Numbered from the stretch's first letter, positions 1 to 7,304 are shown. The stretch: 20,444 nt of DNA from Chloroflexota bacterium (GCA_003520455.1 DOUV01000636.1:1-20444); one strand, 5' to 3'. A program made the numbers and translations. The notes: generated by a model from the sequence alone, not told the origin.

Positions 1-699
1 GCCCAGTCGTGGGCGATCCTCTCGGGGGCGGGCGACCCGGCGCGCAGCGCGGCGGCGATGGCAGCCGTGACGAGGCACCTCGTGCGCTGCGACGACCGAC
101 TGGTGTTGCTCTTCACTCCGCCCTTCGACCAGACCCCGCACGACCCTGGGTACATCAAGGGCTACGTGCCGGGGATCCGCGAGAACGGCGGCCAGTACAC
201 TCACGCGGCGTTATGGGCAGTGTGGGCCTTTGCGGAGTCAGGCGATGGGGACCGCGCGGAGGCACTGTTCCAGATGCTCAACCCCATCTGCCACGGCGAT
301 ACGCCTGAGAAGATCCGCCGCTACCGGGTCGAGCCGTACGTGGTGGCGGCCGACGTCTACAGCGAGGCGCCTCACGTTGGACGGGGTGGCTGGACCTGGT
401 ACACCGGCTCGGCCGGCTGGATGTATCGCCTGGGCGTGGAAGCCATTCTGGGGCTCCGGCGAGTGGGACAGGTGTTGCGGGTTGATCCATGCATTCCCCA
501 AGCGTGGTCGAGCTACCAGATCAACTACTACGACGGGGAGCGGTGCTATCACATTCGCGTGGAAAACCCCGACGGTGTCAACCGAGGTGTCAGGCAGATC
601 GTGCTCGATGGGGAGATTCTGCGCGATGGCGAGATTCCGCTGGCGGGCGATAGCGGGTGGCATGAAGTATCTGTCGTGCTGGGCCGGTCGTCTCCCTGA
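1..699 (+). CDS. GH94 family glycoside phosphorylase / cyclic glucan synthase-like protein, C-terminal part (5' truncated)
   Basis: The reading frame is open from base 1 and continues the protein upstream of the window, so only the last 232 residues are seen. They match the end of the GH94 (alpha/alpha)6 barrel and its C-terminal beta domain. Visible hallmarks are a YVPGIRENGGQYTHAALW segment and a GGWTWYTGSAGWMYR segment, followed by a beta-rich tail. Family members phosphorolyse beta-linked disaccharides (cellobiose, chitobiose) or form the C-terminal module of NdvB-type cyclic beta-1,2-glucan synthases. The catalytic Asp region lies upstream of the window, so substrate and full length cannot be decided. 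No signal or membrane segment is visible in this part. The family call is firm; the exact activity is open. It shows no link to the downstream genes, from which it is separated by a 1 kb gene-poor stretch. Confidence 0.88.
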   Translation, partial: AQSWAILSGAGDPARSAAAMAAVTRHLVRCDDRLVLLFTPPFDQTPHDPGYIKGYVPGIRENGGQYTHAALWAVWAFAESGDGDRAEALFQMLNPICHGDTPEKIRRYRVEPYVVAADVYSEAPHVGRGGWTWYTGSAGWMYRLGVEAILGLRRVGQVLRVDPCIPQAWSSYQINYYDGERCYHIRVENPDGVNRGVRQIVLDGEILRDGEIPLAGDSGWHEVSVVLGRSSP

Positions 700-1165
700 C
701 CTGTGCCGTGGTTAACACTCGCTCACGATTGTGGGGCGGTGCGCGCTCATGAAGAGATGCCCAAGAAGGGTGTCTCTTTCGTTTTTCGCTCTCATTCGGA
801 TCTTGTGGATGGGGGAGGCGAGGGCACTGCTGCGAGCGTTCTTTCTTTGGCCGGATTGATCCCTGGAGTCAAGCTCGAAGTCTCCGGTAGAGCGTGATGG
901 ATGGTCGCGAACTGCGTGCCGGTCGAGAGTCTCACCCGGGAGCAGAAGGCCATCGACAACCGCACGTCCAACCGCCGGTGGAGTGCGGCGGGGGACCCCC
1001 AGAGCGCCGTCGCCGGCTGCTCCCAGCGTGAGGGATGGCAGTTGTGGAGTAAATCAGTGAAGAATAGACAAAACACAGACATTGATTATCTTTATTGACA
1101 TTATCCGGTAAAGGCGAGCTTATTGAGTAAGTAGAGTGATTTAGATAAGTTCACTGCAAAGGGAG

Positions 1166-1188
1166 CCGGGACGAGTCCCGGTGAATTT
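1166..1188 (+). terminator. Small GC hairpin followed by a short T tract, possible weak terminator
   Basis: CCGGGA (1166-1171), a CGAG loop and TCCCGG (1176-1181) form a perfect 6-bp stem. It is followed four bases later by TTTT (1185-1188). This is short for an intrinsic terminator and could also be a leader structure. It lies directly before the promoter at 1194. Confidence 0.3.
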
Positions 1189-1193
1189 TGCGC

Positions 1194-1221
1194 TTGACAA
1201 ATCAATGATCTGGCATACAAT
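1194..1221 (+). promoter_or_regulatory. Sigma70-like promoter TTGACA-N16-TACAAT
   Basis: TTGACA at 1194-1199 is a perfect -35 consensus. TACAAT at 1216-1221 differs from the -10 consensus at one base. The spacer is 16 bases and AT-rich. Transcription would start near 1228. No convincing ORF with a ribosome binding site begins within 500 bases; the first plausible one is the small membrane protein at 1752. The transcript may therefore have a long leader or be non-coding. Confidence 0.55.
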
Positions 1222-1389
1222 AAACGCGAACAGCAGCCAAAGATGTGAGTCGAGGCCGCAGGCCTGGGTGTGATTGTGGCAATATCACACAAACGTATTT
1301 GCGCCTGGAAACAGAAGGTTCGCGCGCGGTCGCTCTCACTGACAGCCTGAACATTCCCGGTCGCCATCTTACGACTTCGGACTTGTCGT

Positions 1390-1695
1390 CTACCCCGAGC
1401 AACGCAACGGCTCCTCCTTTCCACTTGGCGTGGTGGCTTGCCAGCCGTCGATGATGGTGTTCACCAGGGTCTCAAACTCGCTTATCCCCCCGCTCCGCAG
1501 GGGGAGATGGGTCGAATCCTCCTCTCGGGCGCCAACGATGTCCGCCCAGATCTCCAACTGGCGGCCAGGATCTTTGGCGAAGCCCAGTTGGTTGACACAC
1601 CAATCGATTACTGGAACAGCATCCACGTCCGAGTGGGTGGCCTCGCATGACTTTGCTGTGCACCAAAGCGGGCCAGAACTCTGTCTGTGGCCCAC
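1390..1695 (-). pseudogene. Possible gene remnant on the minus strand
   Basis: This open frame of 101 codons begins at a GTG directly after a stop and has no clear ribosome binding site. Its middle and end (from about residue 24) use G/C-ending codons like the real genes and give a protein-like string with regularly spaced aromatic and acidic residues. Its first 20 residues look non-coding. No family was recognised. It may be the tail of a decayed gene or a chance ORF. It is convergent with everything else in the window. Confidence 0.2.
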
Positions 1696-1751
1696 TCACT
1701 CACGCGAGGCTCCGGTAATCGGTCCAGGCCTACTCTTGAGGAACGGTAGCC

Positions 1752-2159
1752 ATGAGCCAAGTCGCTCTGGGCTCGGATGAAATGCGCGGCGATTCAGTCG
1801 CGCGAACAGGTTCTCGCACCGCCTTGGCCTTCGGCCTGACCACGGCCCTGGTTGGATTTGTCGGCGCCCTCGTGGTGCTCAGTATCCCCTTCGCGATCCT
1901 CAGCGTCTCCCTACCACCCACCGTCAATCGTCTGGGCCTGCCGGTTGCGGCGACTCAGGCGTTACTCTTTGGGCATCCCTGGTATCTTCTCATACCGTCA
2001 ACGTTGATCGCCGTGTGGATCGGTTTCTGGTCCTATCGATGGTGTTGTCGCGCTATGATTCTTGAGTCGGTATCTGGCGAGGATGCTCCTGGTGGGGTTG
2101 ATCAAAGCCGTCCTTCCGTTCGAAGCCAGACACCGGTCGAGGTCGAGCAATCCAGATGA
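1752..2159 (+). CDS. Small two-helix membrane protein, function unknown
   Basis: The predicted 135-residue protein starts at an ATG preceded by GAGGAA (1738-1743) at good spacing. Two hydrophobic segments are visible, at about residues 25-51 and 75-98. They are joined by a short proline-containing loop and followed by a polar, probably disordered tail of about 35 residues. The N-terminal 22 residues are polar and show no classical signal peptide. No family was recognised. It stands alone between gene-poor stretches. The promoter at 1194 is the nearest visible one, about 530 bases upstream. It could be a real orphan membrane protein; the hydrophobic pattern and ribosome binding site are the only support. 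Confidence 0.5.
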   Translation: MSQVALGSDEMRGDSVARTGSRTALAFGLTTALVGFVGALVVLSIPFAILSVSLPPTVNRLGLPVAATQALLFGHPWYLLIPSTLIAVWIGFWSYRWCCRAMILESVSGEDAPGGVDQSRPSVRSQTPVEVEQSR

Positions 2160-2713
2160 GCGCTCACCTGTGATCCGTGCCGCGCGTGACACCGGGAGCG
2201 GCGCTCCTCCGGCCGCCGGACCCAGAGAGATTGACAGCAATCGGTCGTGGCTGGAAAGAAGTTCACCGTACGCTTGCCGGCGGATGGCCGCGGAATGGTC
2301 CCGTTATCGGCGGCAGCGTCGCAGGTTGGAGATCTCCTGTCCAACTGGGGCGAGCCTGGCAATCGCCGATTGTCCAAAAACGGCGGTGTTCTGCCTGACG
2401 GGTATCAGGCCGTACCGGTGCAGCGTCGTGAGCCTGGCGGGACCAGCCCGGACACGTCGCGTCTCAGGTCACTCGGCCTGTCCTCGAGAGGGACGGGACA
2501 CCCTTTCCAGAGCGATCGAGAACCGGTAGGCAAAACTCAGCCGCAGTGCCAAGAACGCCACAGAGCTGATTCGGGGATGCTTTCTGGCCGCTGTATCCGG
2601 GAATCGACCGCACTATGTTTTCACCACTGGCCAGTGAAGTAAACACGTAAGATGGAACGGTCAGTGTCGGATGATGCTCGTCACAGCGTGGCCCTGGTCC
2701 GAGGAGGGAGATC
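2160..2713. other. Gene-poor interval, nothing recognised
   Basis: About 550 bases. Overlapping open frames run through it in several phases, as expected of GC-rich non-coding DNA. The longest, a GTG-initiated 131-codon frame from 2247 to 2642, has no recognised domain and loses coding character in its second half. I see no promoter, repeat or structured RNA that I can support. Confidence 0.4.
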
Positions 2714-3364
2714 ATGAACGAGCAGGCCTGGCAGGCGGCGCGGACCCTGGACTGCCGGGGGACGGTATACCCTGCCCCCATCTTCAAGGCGAAGGCAGTC
2801 CTCGCTACCATGGGCCCGGGCGAGATCCTGGAATTATTCGCCACGGATCCTGGTACCGGGCCTGATATGCCCACCTGGACCGCTCGAGAAGGCTACGAGT
2901 TGCTGGCGACCGGCGAAGCCGACGGTGTCTATCGTTTCTACATCCGCAAGCCGGCGGAGGAAGCGGCGTCCCAGCCGGCCGCCGCCGCAGACTCAGCGGA
3001 TGAGCCTCCTTTCCTGGTCGTCTTGCGTTCCGGTTTGAAGGCGCCGGGCCAGGTGCGAGCTGCCTTGATGTATGCTTCGTTGGCGGCGGCGATGGACCAG
3101 AACGCCGTGGTGTACTGCGTGCAGGAAGGGGCCGATGTCATGGTGCGGGGCGCGGCTGACAAGGAGGAGGTTCAGCCCGGTGCTCCCACGATCAATCAAC
3201 GCCTGGCCGAAGCGATCGAGATGGGTGTTCACATCCAGGTGTGCGAGCAGACGGCTCTGGTGCGCCATATCAAGGCCGAGGATCTCATCCCAGAGGCGAC
3301 CCTCGTGGGTGGAGCCTTACTGATTGAGCAGGCCATTCGAGCGCGGGGAAGTCTGACTTTCTAG
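2714..3364 (+). CDS. TusA-like / DsrE-like fusion protein (sulfur-carrier type)
   Basis: 216 residues; AGGAGGGAG just upstream of the ATG supports the start. Residues ~10-76 have the TusA (SirA/YedF) fold signature: a first strand with LDCRG, then a helix starting YPAP, then a long beta-alpha-beta tail. A low-complexity Ala/Pro linker (~80-97) leads to a DsrE-like domain (~99-216). That domain starts with a strand and a Gly-Pro-Gly-like turn, and ends with Cys177 in the position where DsrE-type proteins keep a conserved cysteine, followed by the ALL-EQAI helix. TusA and DsrE proteins relay sulfane sulfur or protein-bound persulfide. In canonical TusA the catalytic cysteine lies in CPxP; here that position is Tyr19, and the only nearby cysteine is Cys14. 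The TusA half may therefore not carry persulfide in the standard way. It precedes the oxidase operon by about 100 bases. Confidence 0.75.
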   Translation: MNEQAWQAARTLDCRGTVYPAPIFKAKAVLATMGPGEILELFATDPGTGPDMPTWTAREGYELLATGEADGVYRFYIRKPAEEAASQPAAAADSADEPPFLVVLRSGLKAPGQVRAALMYASLAAAMDQNAVVYCVQEGADVMVRGAADKEEVQPGAPTINQRLAEAIEMGVHIQVCEQTALVRHIKAEDLIPEATLVGGALLIEQAIRARGSLTF

Positions 3365-3461
3365 CAACCGACTGGATGAGCGCGCAGCCACCTCGTGCGG
3401 CTTGCGCCGTCGAGCCAGCGGTGCCATCAGATCGCTATCGCAATGAAGAGAGTTGGAAATC

Positions 3462-4853
3462 GTGAGTCTGGAAGAAAGGCAGATTATCCGGGGATACTTT
3501 TACTCGGCCGTTTTTTGGCTGGTGGTGCCGGTGTTGGGCGGTCTCATTCTCGCGACTCTGCTCTACAGCCCGCCCTTCCAGTCTCTCATTCCGATCTCGC
3601 TCCGGCCGTACTTGAACTTCGGTCGCCTCCGCCCGATGCACGTCAATGTCGCTATTTTCGGGTGGCTGTCGATGTCGTATGCCGGCTCGATGTTGTACAT
3701 CACCCCGCGCTTGACCGGCACGCCCCTCTTCAGCCCGCGCGTGGCCCGGGTGACGCTCTGGCTCTGGAACCTCCTGATCGTAGGGGCCGCCATCACTCTC
3801 CCGATGGGCATGACCCAAGGCCGCGAGTATGCCGAGATGATCTGGCCGCTGGACTTGCTCTTTCTGCTGATCATCGCCTTGCTCGGCCTGAATATCTGGG
3901 GGACCGTCGCCCGCCGCCGGGAGCCGAAACTCTACGTCAGCCTGTGGAACTTCATGGCAGCCACGCTGATCATCATCCCGGTCTACGCCGTGGGGAACAA
4001 GATCTGGGACCCCTCGGGGGCCTACACCGGGATGAACGATAACATCATCAACTACTTCTACGTGCATAACCTCTTTAACGCCTGGTTTACGACGGGCGGA
4101 CTCGGCCTCGCTTTCTACCTGCTGCCCCGGCTGACGAACAAGCCGCTTTACAGTCACGGTCTGGCCATGTGGGGATTGTGGAGTGTCTGGACGGGCCAGC
4201 ATCATCAGCTTTGGAGTCCGGCGCCCGACTGGTTGGAAATCACCACCGTGGTCTTCAGCATTCTGGCGATTATTCCGACTACGGCGTTTATGTGGAACTT
4301 CTACAAAACGATGAGCGGGCGCTGGCCGTGGGTCGGCCAGGACGTTGCCCTGCGCTTCTTCGTTGTGGGAGCCATCTTCTGGGGCTTCACGTGCATCCAG
4401 GGCGTTGCCCAGTCGATCCGCAGTTTCAGCCTGTTCGTGCACTTCACCAACTGGGTGGTCGCCCACTCACACCTGGCTTTCGTCGGCGATTACTCCTTCT
4501 GGGCGTTCGCCCTGGTTTACCTGATCCTTCCGGAGTTGGTCGGGCGTCCAATCTATAGCCGGCGGTTGGTGGAGTGGCATTTCTGGCTGACGTTAGGCGG
4601 GCTGACCACGTTCATGACGACGCTCTGGTTGGCCGGCCTGCTGCAGGGACAGGACTGGCTTGCTGGAGGAATCCCCTTCCTGGAGACCGTCCGGGCCATG
4701 AATCCTTTCTTCGCCGTGCGCCTGATCGCGGCGGGCGCGATGGTCGCCGGGCAGTTGGTTTTCGCGTACAACGTCTGGCTGACCGTGCAGGAACGGGTCC
4801 CGCTTCAGGAAGCCTGGGCACCGCGGATGGCGCGGGTCGCGCCCCGTGGATAA
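3462..4853 (+). CDS. ccoN: CcoN-like heme-copper oxidoreductase catalytic subunit, atypical active site
   Basis: 463 residues, about 12 membrane helices. I chose GTG 3462 because GAAGAGAG lies about 10 bases upstream; a TTG at 3453 is the alternative. It aligns with the C-type (cbb3) heme-copper family. The heme and metal histidines are present: His60 (helix II low-spin heme), His202 and His247-His248 (CuB/FeB), and a H-S-H pair near residue 330 in AHSHLAFVGDY. The helix-VII tyrosine that is cross-linked to a CuB histidine in cbb3 oxidases sits six residues before the HH pair; here that residue is Ser241 (S-V-W-T-G-Q-H-H). The same helix region is about five residues shorter than in cbb3. The NorB glutamate four residues after the first metal histidine is Asn206, and the second NorB glutamate aligns to Ala. 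The HLAFxGxY motif resembles NorB more than cbb3. It is followed closely by ccoO and ccoS. It could be an O2 reductase or an NO reductase-like enzyme; sequence alone does not settle this. Confidence 0.85.
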   Translation: MSLEERQIIRGYFYSAVFWLVVPVLGGLILATLLYSPPFQSLIPISLRPYLNFGRLRPMHVNVAIFGWLSMSYAGSMLYITPRLTGTPLFSPRVARVTLWLWNLLIVGAAITLPMGMTQGREYAEMIWPLDLLFLLIIALLGLNIWGTVARRREPKLYVSLWNFMAATLIIIPVYAVGNKIWDPSGAYTGMNDNIINYFYVHNLFNAWFTTGGLGLAFYLLPRLTNKPLYSHGLAMWGLWSVWTGQHHQLWSPAPDWLEITTVVFSILAIIPTTAFMWNFYKTMSGRWPWVGQDVALRFFVVGAIFWGFTCIQGVAQSIRSFSLFVHFTNWVVAHSHLAFVGDYSFWAFALVYLILPELVGRPIYSRRLVEWHFWLTLGGLTTFMTTLWLAGLLQGQDWLAGGIPFLETVRAMNPFFAVRLIAAGAMVAGQLVFAYNVWLTVQERVPLQEAWAPRMARVAPRG

Positions 4854-4868
4854 AAGGGAAATCGCTCG

Positions 4869-5366
4869 ATGCGCTGGACTATTGACCAGCAGGGTCTCCC
4901 CTATCTGATCACCGGGTCGCTGGCGGCGCTGATTTTGGGGATCATCGTCACCATCATCATCCCGGCCCTCGGTGTGCCGGGTCCCACGCCGCTGGCCCAC
5001 ATCTACAACAAGGAAGAGCTGCGGGGACGAATGATCTATCAGCGCGAGGGCTGCTGGTATTGCCACACCCAACAGGTGCGCGCGCCGGAAGCGAACCTCG
5101 GGACCGTCAAGGTCAAGGGGGATATCGGTCCGGAATCGTTGGCCGGCGACTATGCCTATCAGCAACCGGTCTACTGGGGGACAGAGCGCCAGGGGCCAGA
5201 CCTGTCCCACGTGGCCAGTCGCCTGTATGGTGCCGTGAGGGAGTGGCAGATAGCGCACCTCAAGGACCCCCAGGCGGTGAGTCCGGGCAGTATTATGCCG
5301 TCTTATTCCCATCTGCCTGAGGACGAGCTCGAGGCGCTGGCCGCCTATCTCTTGACGTTGAAGTAG
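4869..5366 (+). CDS. ccoO: CcoO-like membrane-anchored monoheme cytochrome c subunit
   Basis: 165 residues. One N-terminal membrane anchor (~residues 11-34) is followed by a periplasmic cytochrome c domain with one heme site, C62-W-Y-C65-H66, and a likely axial methionine at Met143 in the SIMPSY segment. The REGC-CH-TQQVR block, the ESLAGDY segment and the WGTERQGPDL segment are typical of CcoO, which passes electrons from the diheme CcoP or a soluble donor to CcoN. It starts 15 bases after ccoN with AAAAGGGA as ribosome binding site and is clearly in the same operon. It is shorter than proteobacterial CcoO (about 200 residues). No CcoP gene is visible nearby, so this cytochrome may take electrons directly from a soluble or quinol-linked donor. 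Confidence 0.85.
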   Translation: MRWTIDQQGLPYLITGSLAALILGIIVTIIIPALGVPGPTPLAHIYNKEELRGRMIYQREGCWYCHTQQVRAPEANLGTVKVKGDIGPESLAGDYAYQQPVYWGTERQGPDLSHVASRLYGAVREWQIAHLKDPQAVSPGSIMPSYSHLPEDELEALAAYLLTLK

Positions 5367-5376
5367 GAGGACGGAC

Positions 5377-5538
5377 GTGGTCATGCCGGCGACCTGGCTC
5401 GTTTTGGCAACGGTGGTGCTCATCCTGGTGCTGTTCTGGGGAGGCTACTGTATTGCCCGCGCCTCCGGCCAGTTCGATAACCTGGAAGAGGTGAAATACA
5501 AGGTGTTGGAGGAAAACCAGCATGATGGCGAGCGATGA
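5377..5538 (+). CDS. ccoS: CcoS-like cbb3 oxidase assembly protein
   Basis: A 53-residue protein. GTG 5377 is chosen because AGGAGG (5365-5370) is six bases upstream; an in-frame ATG at 5383 would give 51 residues. One membrane helix (~residues 5-27) is followed by ASGQFDNLEEVKYKVLEEN, which matches the CcoS hallmark SGQ[FY]DDLE followed by a short acidic tail. CcoS is needed for assembly of cbb3 oxidases, where it helps insertion of redox cofactors. It starts 10 bases after ccoO and overlaps the next gene by 17 bases, which indicates translational coupling. The presence of CcoS supports calling the upstream pair cbb3-like in origin, even though the catalytic subunit is unusual. Confidence 0.75.
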   Translation: MVMPATWLVLATVVLILVLFWGGYCIARASGQFDNLEEVKYKVLEENQHDGER

Positions 5539-5764
5539 ACTTCAGGACTTCGCCTCCGAGGTCCAAACTGAACGGGCGACCCGAGCAGAATGGATAACCA
5601 ATCTCGGGTATTTGCTCGTTCTGATCGGATTGGTGTACTTCATCGGCACAGCCAGGGATGGGGGGCTTGACGGACCAAATCGCGTCTTCTGGGGCCTGTT
5701 GGCTTTCTGGCTGGCCTACACGCCCGTCGCTGCCCGCAAGAAGTGGTTCGTAATCAGGCTGTGA
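5522..5764 (+). CDS. Small two-helix membrane protein of the ccoNOS operon
   Basis: 80 residues, starting at ATG 5522 (ATG 5525 is an alternative) with GGAGG at 5508-5512. A polar N-terminal region of about 22 residues is followed by a first membrane helix (~25-44), a short soluble loop with D and G, a second helix (~54-70) and a basic end (ARKKWF). It is the fourth gene of a tightly packed operon and overlaps ccoS. No family was recognised; it takes the place where small accessory subunits such as CcoQ/FixQ occur in other operons, but it does not resemble the one-helix CcoQ. It may be a structural or assembly subunit of the heme-copper enzyme. Confidence 0.65.
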   Translation: MMASDELQDFASEVQTERATRAEWITNLGYLLVLIGLVYFIGTARDGGLDGPNRVFWGLLAFWLAYTPVAARKKWFVIRL

Positions 5765-5885
5765 TCAGCCTGGCTGTCAGTGAGAAAGGAGGGCCGCTTA
5801 TAGGAATACAAAGACCGGGCAACGAGAGTTCGATTGAAGTTCCGTCCGCGCGAATTTCGACCCAGCCTACAGGAGGTATGAGGAA

Positions 5886-6449
5886 ATGGCCACCAGCGAG
5901 GAGACCAACGGCAACGAGCGTGAGCTGGTGAACGGACTCGATGTCAGCCAGCTCACAACTATTGTCGGCGCCGTGAAGGCGCAGCCAGATCTAGGCAAGA
6001 CCATGTGGCGTGCACGCACTCAGTGGAAGGGAGGATTTCAAAGCGAGGCTGAGATTCGGGGCTTCAAAATCCAGATGGATGAGCCGCCGGACCTCGCAGG
6101 TACGAACACGGCACCAAACATGGTGGAGATGGTGCTCGGAGCGTACGGTTGTTGTCTGCAAACTGGCTATGCCATGAATGCTGCAGTGATGGGCATCGAG
6201 ATTCAGAAGATGGATATCGAGCTCGAGGGGGACATTGACTTGCCCGGTTTCTTTGGCCTGGAGTCGCCGGATGATGTCTGGCCTGGGTTCACGACTGTAC
6301 GTGCCAAAGTGTTCCTCAAGGCACCCGGCGCAACAGCCGGGCAACTCGAAGAACTCCATCGCCGGGTGACGAGCACGTCTCCCGTTGGAAGCACGCTGGC
6401 ACGGCCGGTAAAGGTAGAGACCACACTCGTCACCCGTCGCGTCGCCTAG
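5886..6449 (+). CDS. OsmC/Ohr-family protein
   Basis: 187 residues. AGGAGGT (5871-5877) lies eight bases before the ATG. The OsmC fold is seen as an N-terminal beta region (~35-65), the characteristic substrate-site segment EPPDLAGTNTAPNMVEM with the helix carrying Cys89-Cys90 (AYGCC), a central strand region and a C-terminal half ending in STSPVGSTLARPVKV. OsmC/Ohr proteins reduce organic hydroperoxides with two conserved cysteines; some members act in other thiol chemistry. Here the first Cys site is kept, as a CC pair, but the second one (usually CPV before the last strands) reads SPV. A classical Ohr disulfide mechanism is therefore unlikely unless the adjacent Cys pair replaces it. It follows the oxidase operon after 121 bases. 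Confidence 0.78.
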   Translation: MATSEETNGNERELVNGLDVSQLTTIVGAVKAQPDLGKTMWRARTQWKGGFQSEAEIRGFKIQMDEPPDLAGTNTAPNMVEMVLGAYGCCLQTGYAMNAAVMGIEIQKMDIELEGDIDLPGFFGLESPDDVWPGFTTVRAKVFLKAPGATAGQLEELHRRVTSTSPVGSTLARPVKVETTLVTRRVA

Positions 6450-6484
6450 GGGCGATGCACCACCATTTCTTGTCAACCCGTCTT

Positions 6485-6503
6485 GTCGCCTGGGGAAGGC
6501 GAC
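6485..6503 (+). other. Small hairpin after the OsmC gene
   Basis: GTCGCC (6485-6490) and GGCGAC (6498-6503) form a perfect six-bp stem with a seven-base loop, about 35 bases after the OsmC stop. No T tract follows, so it is not a clear intrinsic terminator. It may help end the transcript or be chance. Confidence 0.25.
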
Positions 6504-6607
6504 TCCAGACCTTGCCGGTCGAGGAAGCAAGCAGCGGGGTCTCACCACAGGTGGAGCTCCGTTGGAAACGATATTCCCACCCATACCCTTAGAGGAGGCA
6601 ATCAACC

Positions 6608-7042
6608 ATGTCAGTCAGCCACGAGCGGTCGCAAGAAGCCAACGAATACATGAAGGAGCGGATGCTCTTCACCCCCCGGATGTTCCAGGTGATCAACACC
6701 GTGGCACCCGAGGTTGGGGAGCGCTTCGCCGATTTCTACAACTCCGTCTGGGCCGACGGGGCGCTGCCGCGCAAGGTGAAGGAACTGATTTTCACCGCGG
6801 TCGGTGTCTCCTACCGGTCGCCCGCCTGTCTCATCCACATTATCCCCGCCATCGAAGCCGGCGCCACCGATGAAGAGATCTTCGAGGCCGTGGCAGTGGG
6901 AATGTTGGCGGCCGGCTTTGTGCCCAATGGGCCTGGCATCCCCTATGCCTTCCAGTATGCTGTGAAGGTGTTAGAAATCGCGCAAAAGTACCGTGCGGGC
7001 GAGCCCTGGGAGTACATCAAGCCGCACGAGTTCCGAGTGTAG
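6608..7042 (+). CDS. Carboxymuconolactone decarboxylase / AhpD-like family protein
   Basis: 144 residues, with AGAGGAGG about 10 bases upstream of the ATG. The all-helical CMD fold is recognisable from the segment with REL-like LPRKVKELIFTAVGVSYRS, followed by C-L-I-H, then AIEAGATDEEIFEAVAVGML. AhpD-type members use a CxxC pair plus a histidine in peroxide reduction; true decarboxylases do not need them. Here the histidine (His77) aligns, but the only cysteine is Cys74, three residues before it, rather than the usual pair at -7 and -4. So a peroxidase or reductase role through a CxxC disulfide is not supported. It sits between an OsmC-like gene and the methyltransferase genes, with a 262-base gap before the latter. 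The activity is unknown. Confidence 0.75.
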   Translation: MSVSHERSQEANEYMKERMLFTPRMFQVINTVAPEVGERFADFYNSVWADGALPRKVKELIFTAVGVSYRSPACLIHIIPAIEAGATDEEIFEAVAVGMLAAGFVPNGPGIPYAFQYAVKVLEIAQKYRAGEPWEYIKPHEFRV

Positions 7043-7065
7043 CCCGGCGACGGAGCGTGAATGGG

Positions 7066-7151
7066 AGCCAGGGAGCAGAGAAGCTGAGAAGCCAGGGAGA
7101 CTCACAGAGCCTCATCCCCTGCACTCCGGCCACTCAGCTTCTCTGCCCTGG
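7066..7151 (+). repeat. Long-stem inverted repeat with internal direct repeats in the gap before the methyltransferase cluster
   Basis: CAGAGAAGCTGAG (7076-7088) pairs perfectly with CTCAGCTTCTCTG (7133-7145). The stem extends through CCAGGG (7068-7073) and CCCTGG (7146-7151) after a two-base bulge. The 44-base loop contains a second copy of AGCCAGGGAG (7090-7099; first copy 7066-7075). It lies 24 bases after a stop codon and about 150 bases before the next gene. It may be a terminator-like or leader structure or a dispersed intergenic repeat. Confidence 0.45.
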
Positions 7152-7304
7152 CGAAGAGGCCTGTTTGCCGTCGTCTGAGGAAGCCTGGCCTCCCTTCAGA
7201 GGTTCCGGCTCATCGGCACCTCACGAGCACCAATCGTCGTCCTGGCCGGGTCTCAACCGACTCAACCTGTCCCCGCCGTACCATCCGAGAGAGGATAGTA
7301 CACT

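Larger units (their letters stand above)
700..1751. other. Gene-poor interval with an AT-rich patch
   Basis: About 1.05 kb without a convincing gene. Short ORFs on both strands have no recognisable domain and mostly poor codon bias. An AT-rich patch (about 1040-1230) stands out from the GC-rich surroundings and holds a small hairpin and a strong sigma70-like promoter, listed separately. A minus-strand ORF at 1390-1695 has coding-like codons in part and is also listed separately. No tRNA, rRNA or CRISPR structure was recognised. Confidence 0.5.

Noticed and set aside
1095..1123. Second promoter with TTGACA at 1095
   Set aside because: The -35 is perfect but no acceptable -10 hexamer occurs at 16-18 bases.
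2247..2642. GTG-initiated 131-codon ORF as a gene
   Set aside because: No domain, no convincing ribosome binding site, and the second half reads like non-coding GC-rich DNA.
3435..4466. Minus-strand 343-codon ORF opposite ccoN
   Set aside because: Low-complexity, charged sequence without domain; ccoN is unambiguous on the other strand.
7043..7304. Cobalamin riboswitch before the first methyltransferase
   Set aside because: AGCCAGGGAG and GCCACTC pieces recall B12-riboswitch boxes, but their order is reversed and the other conserved helices are not seen.
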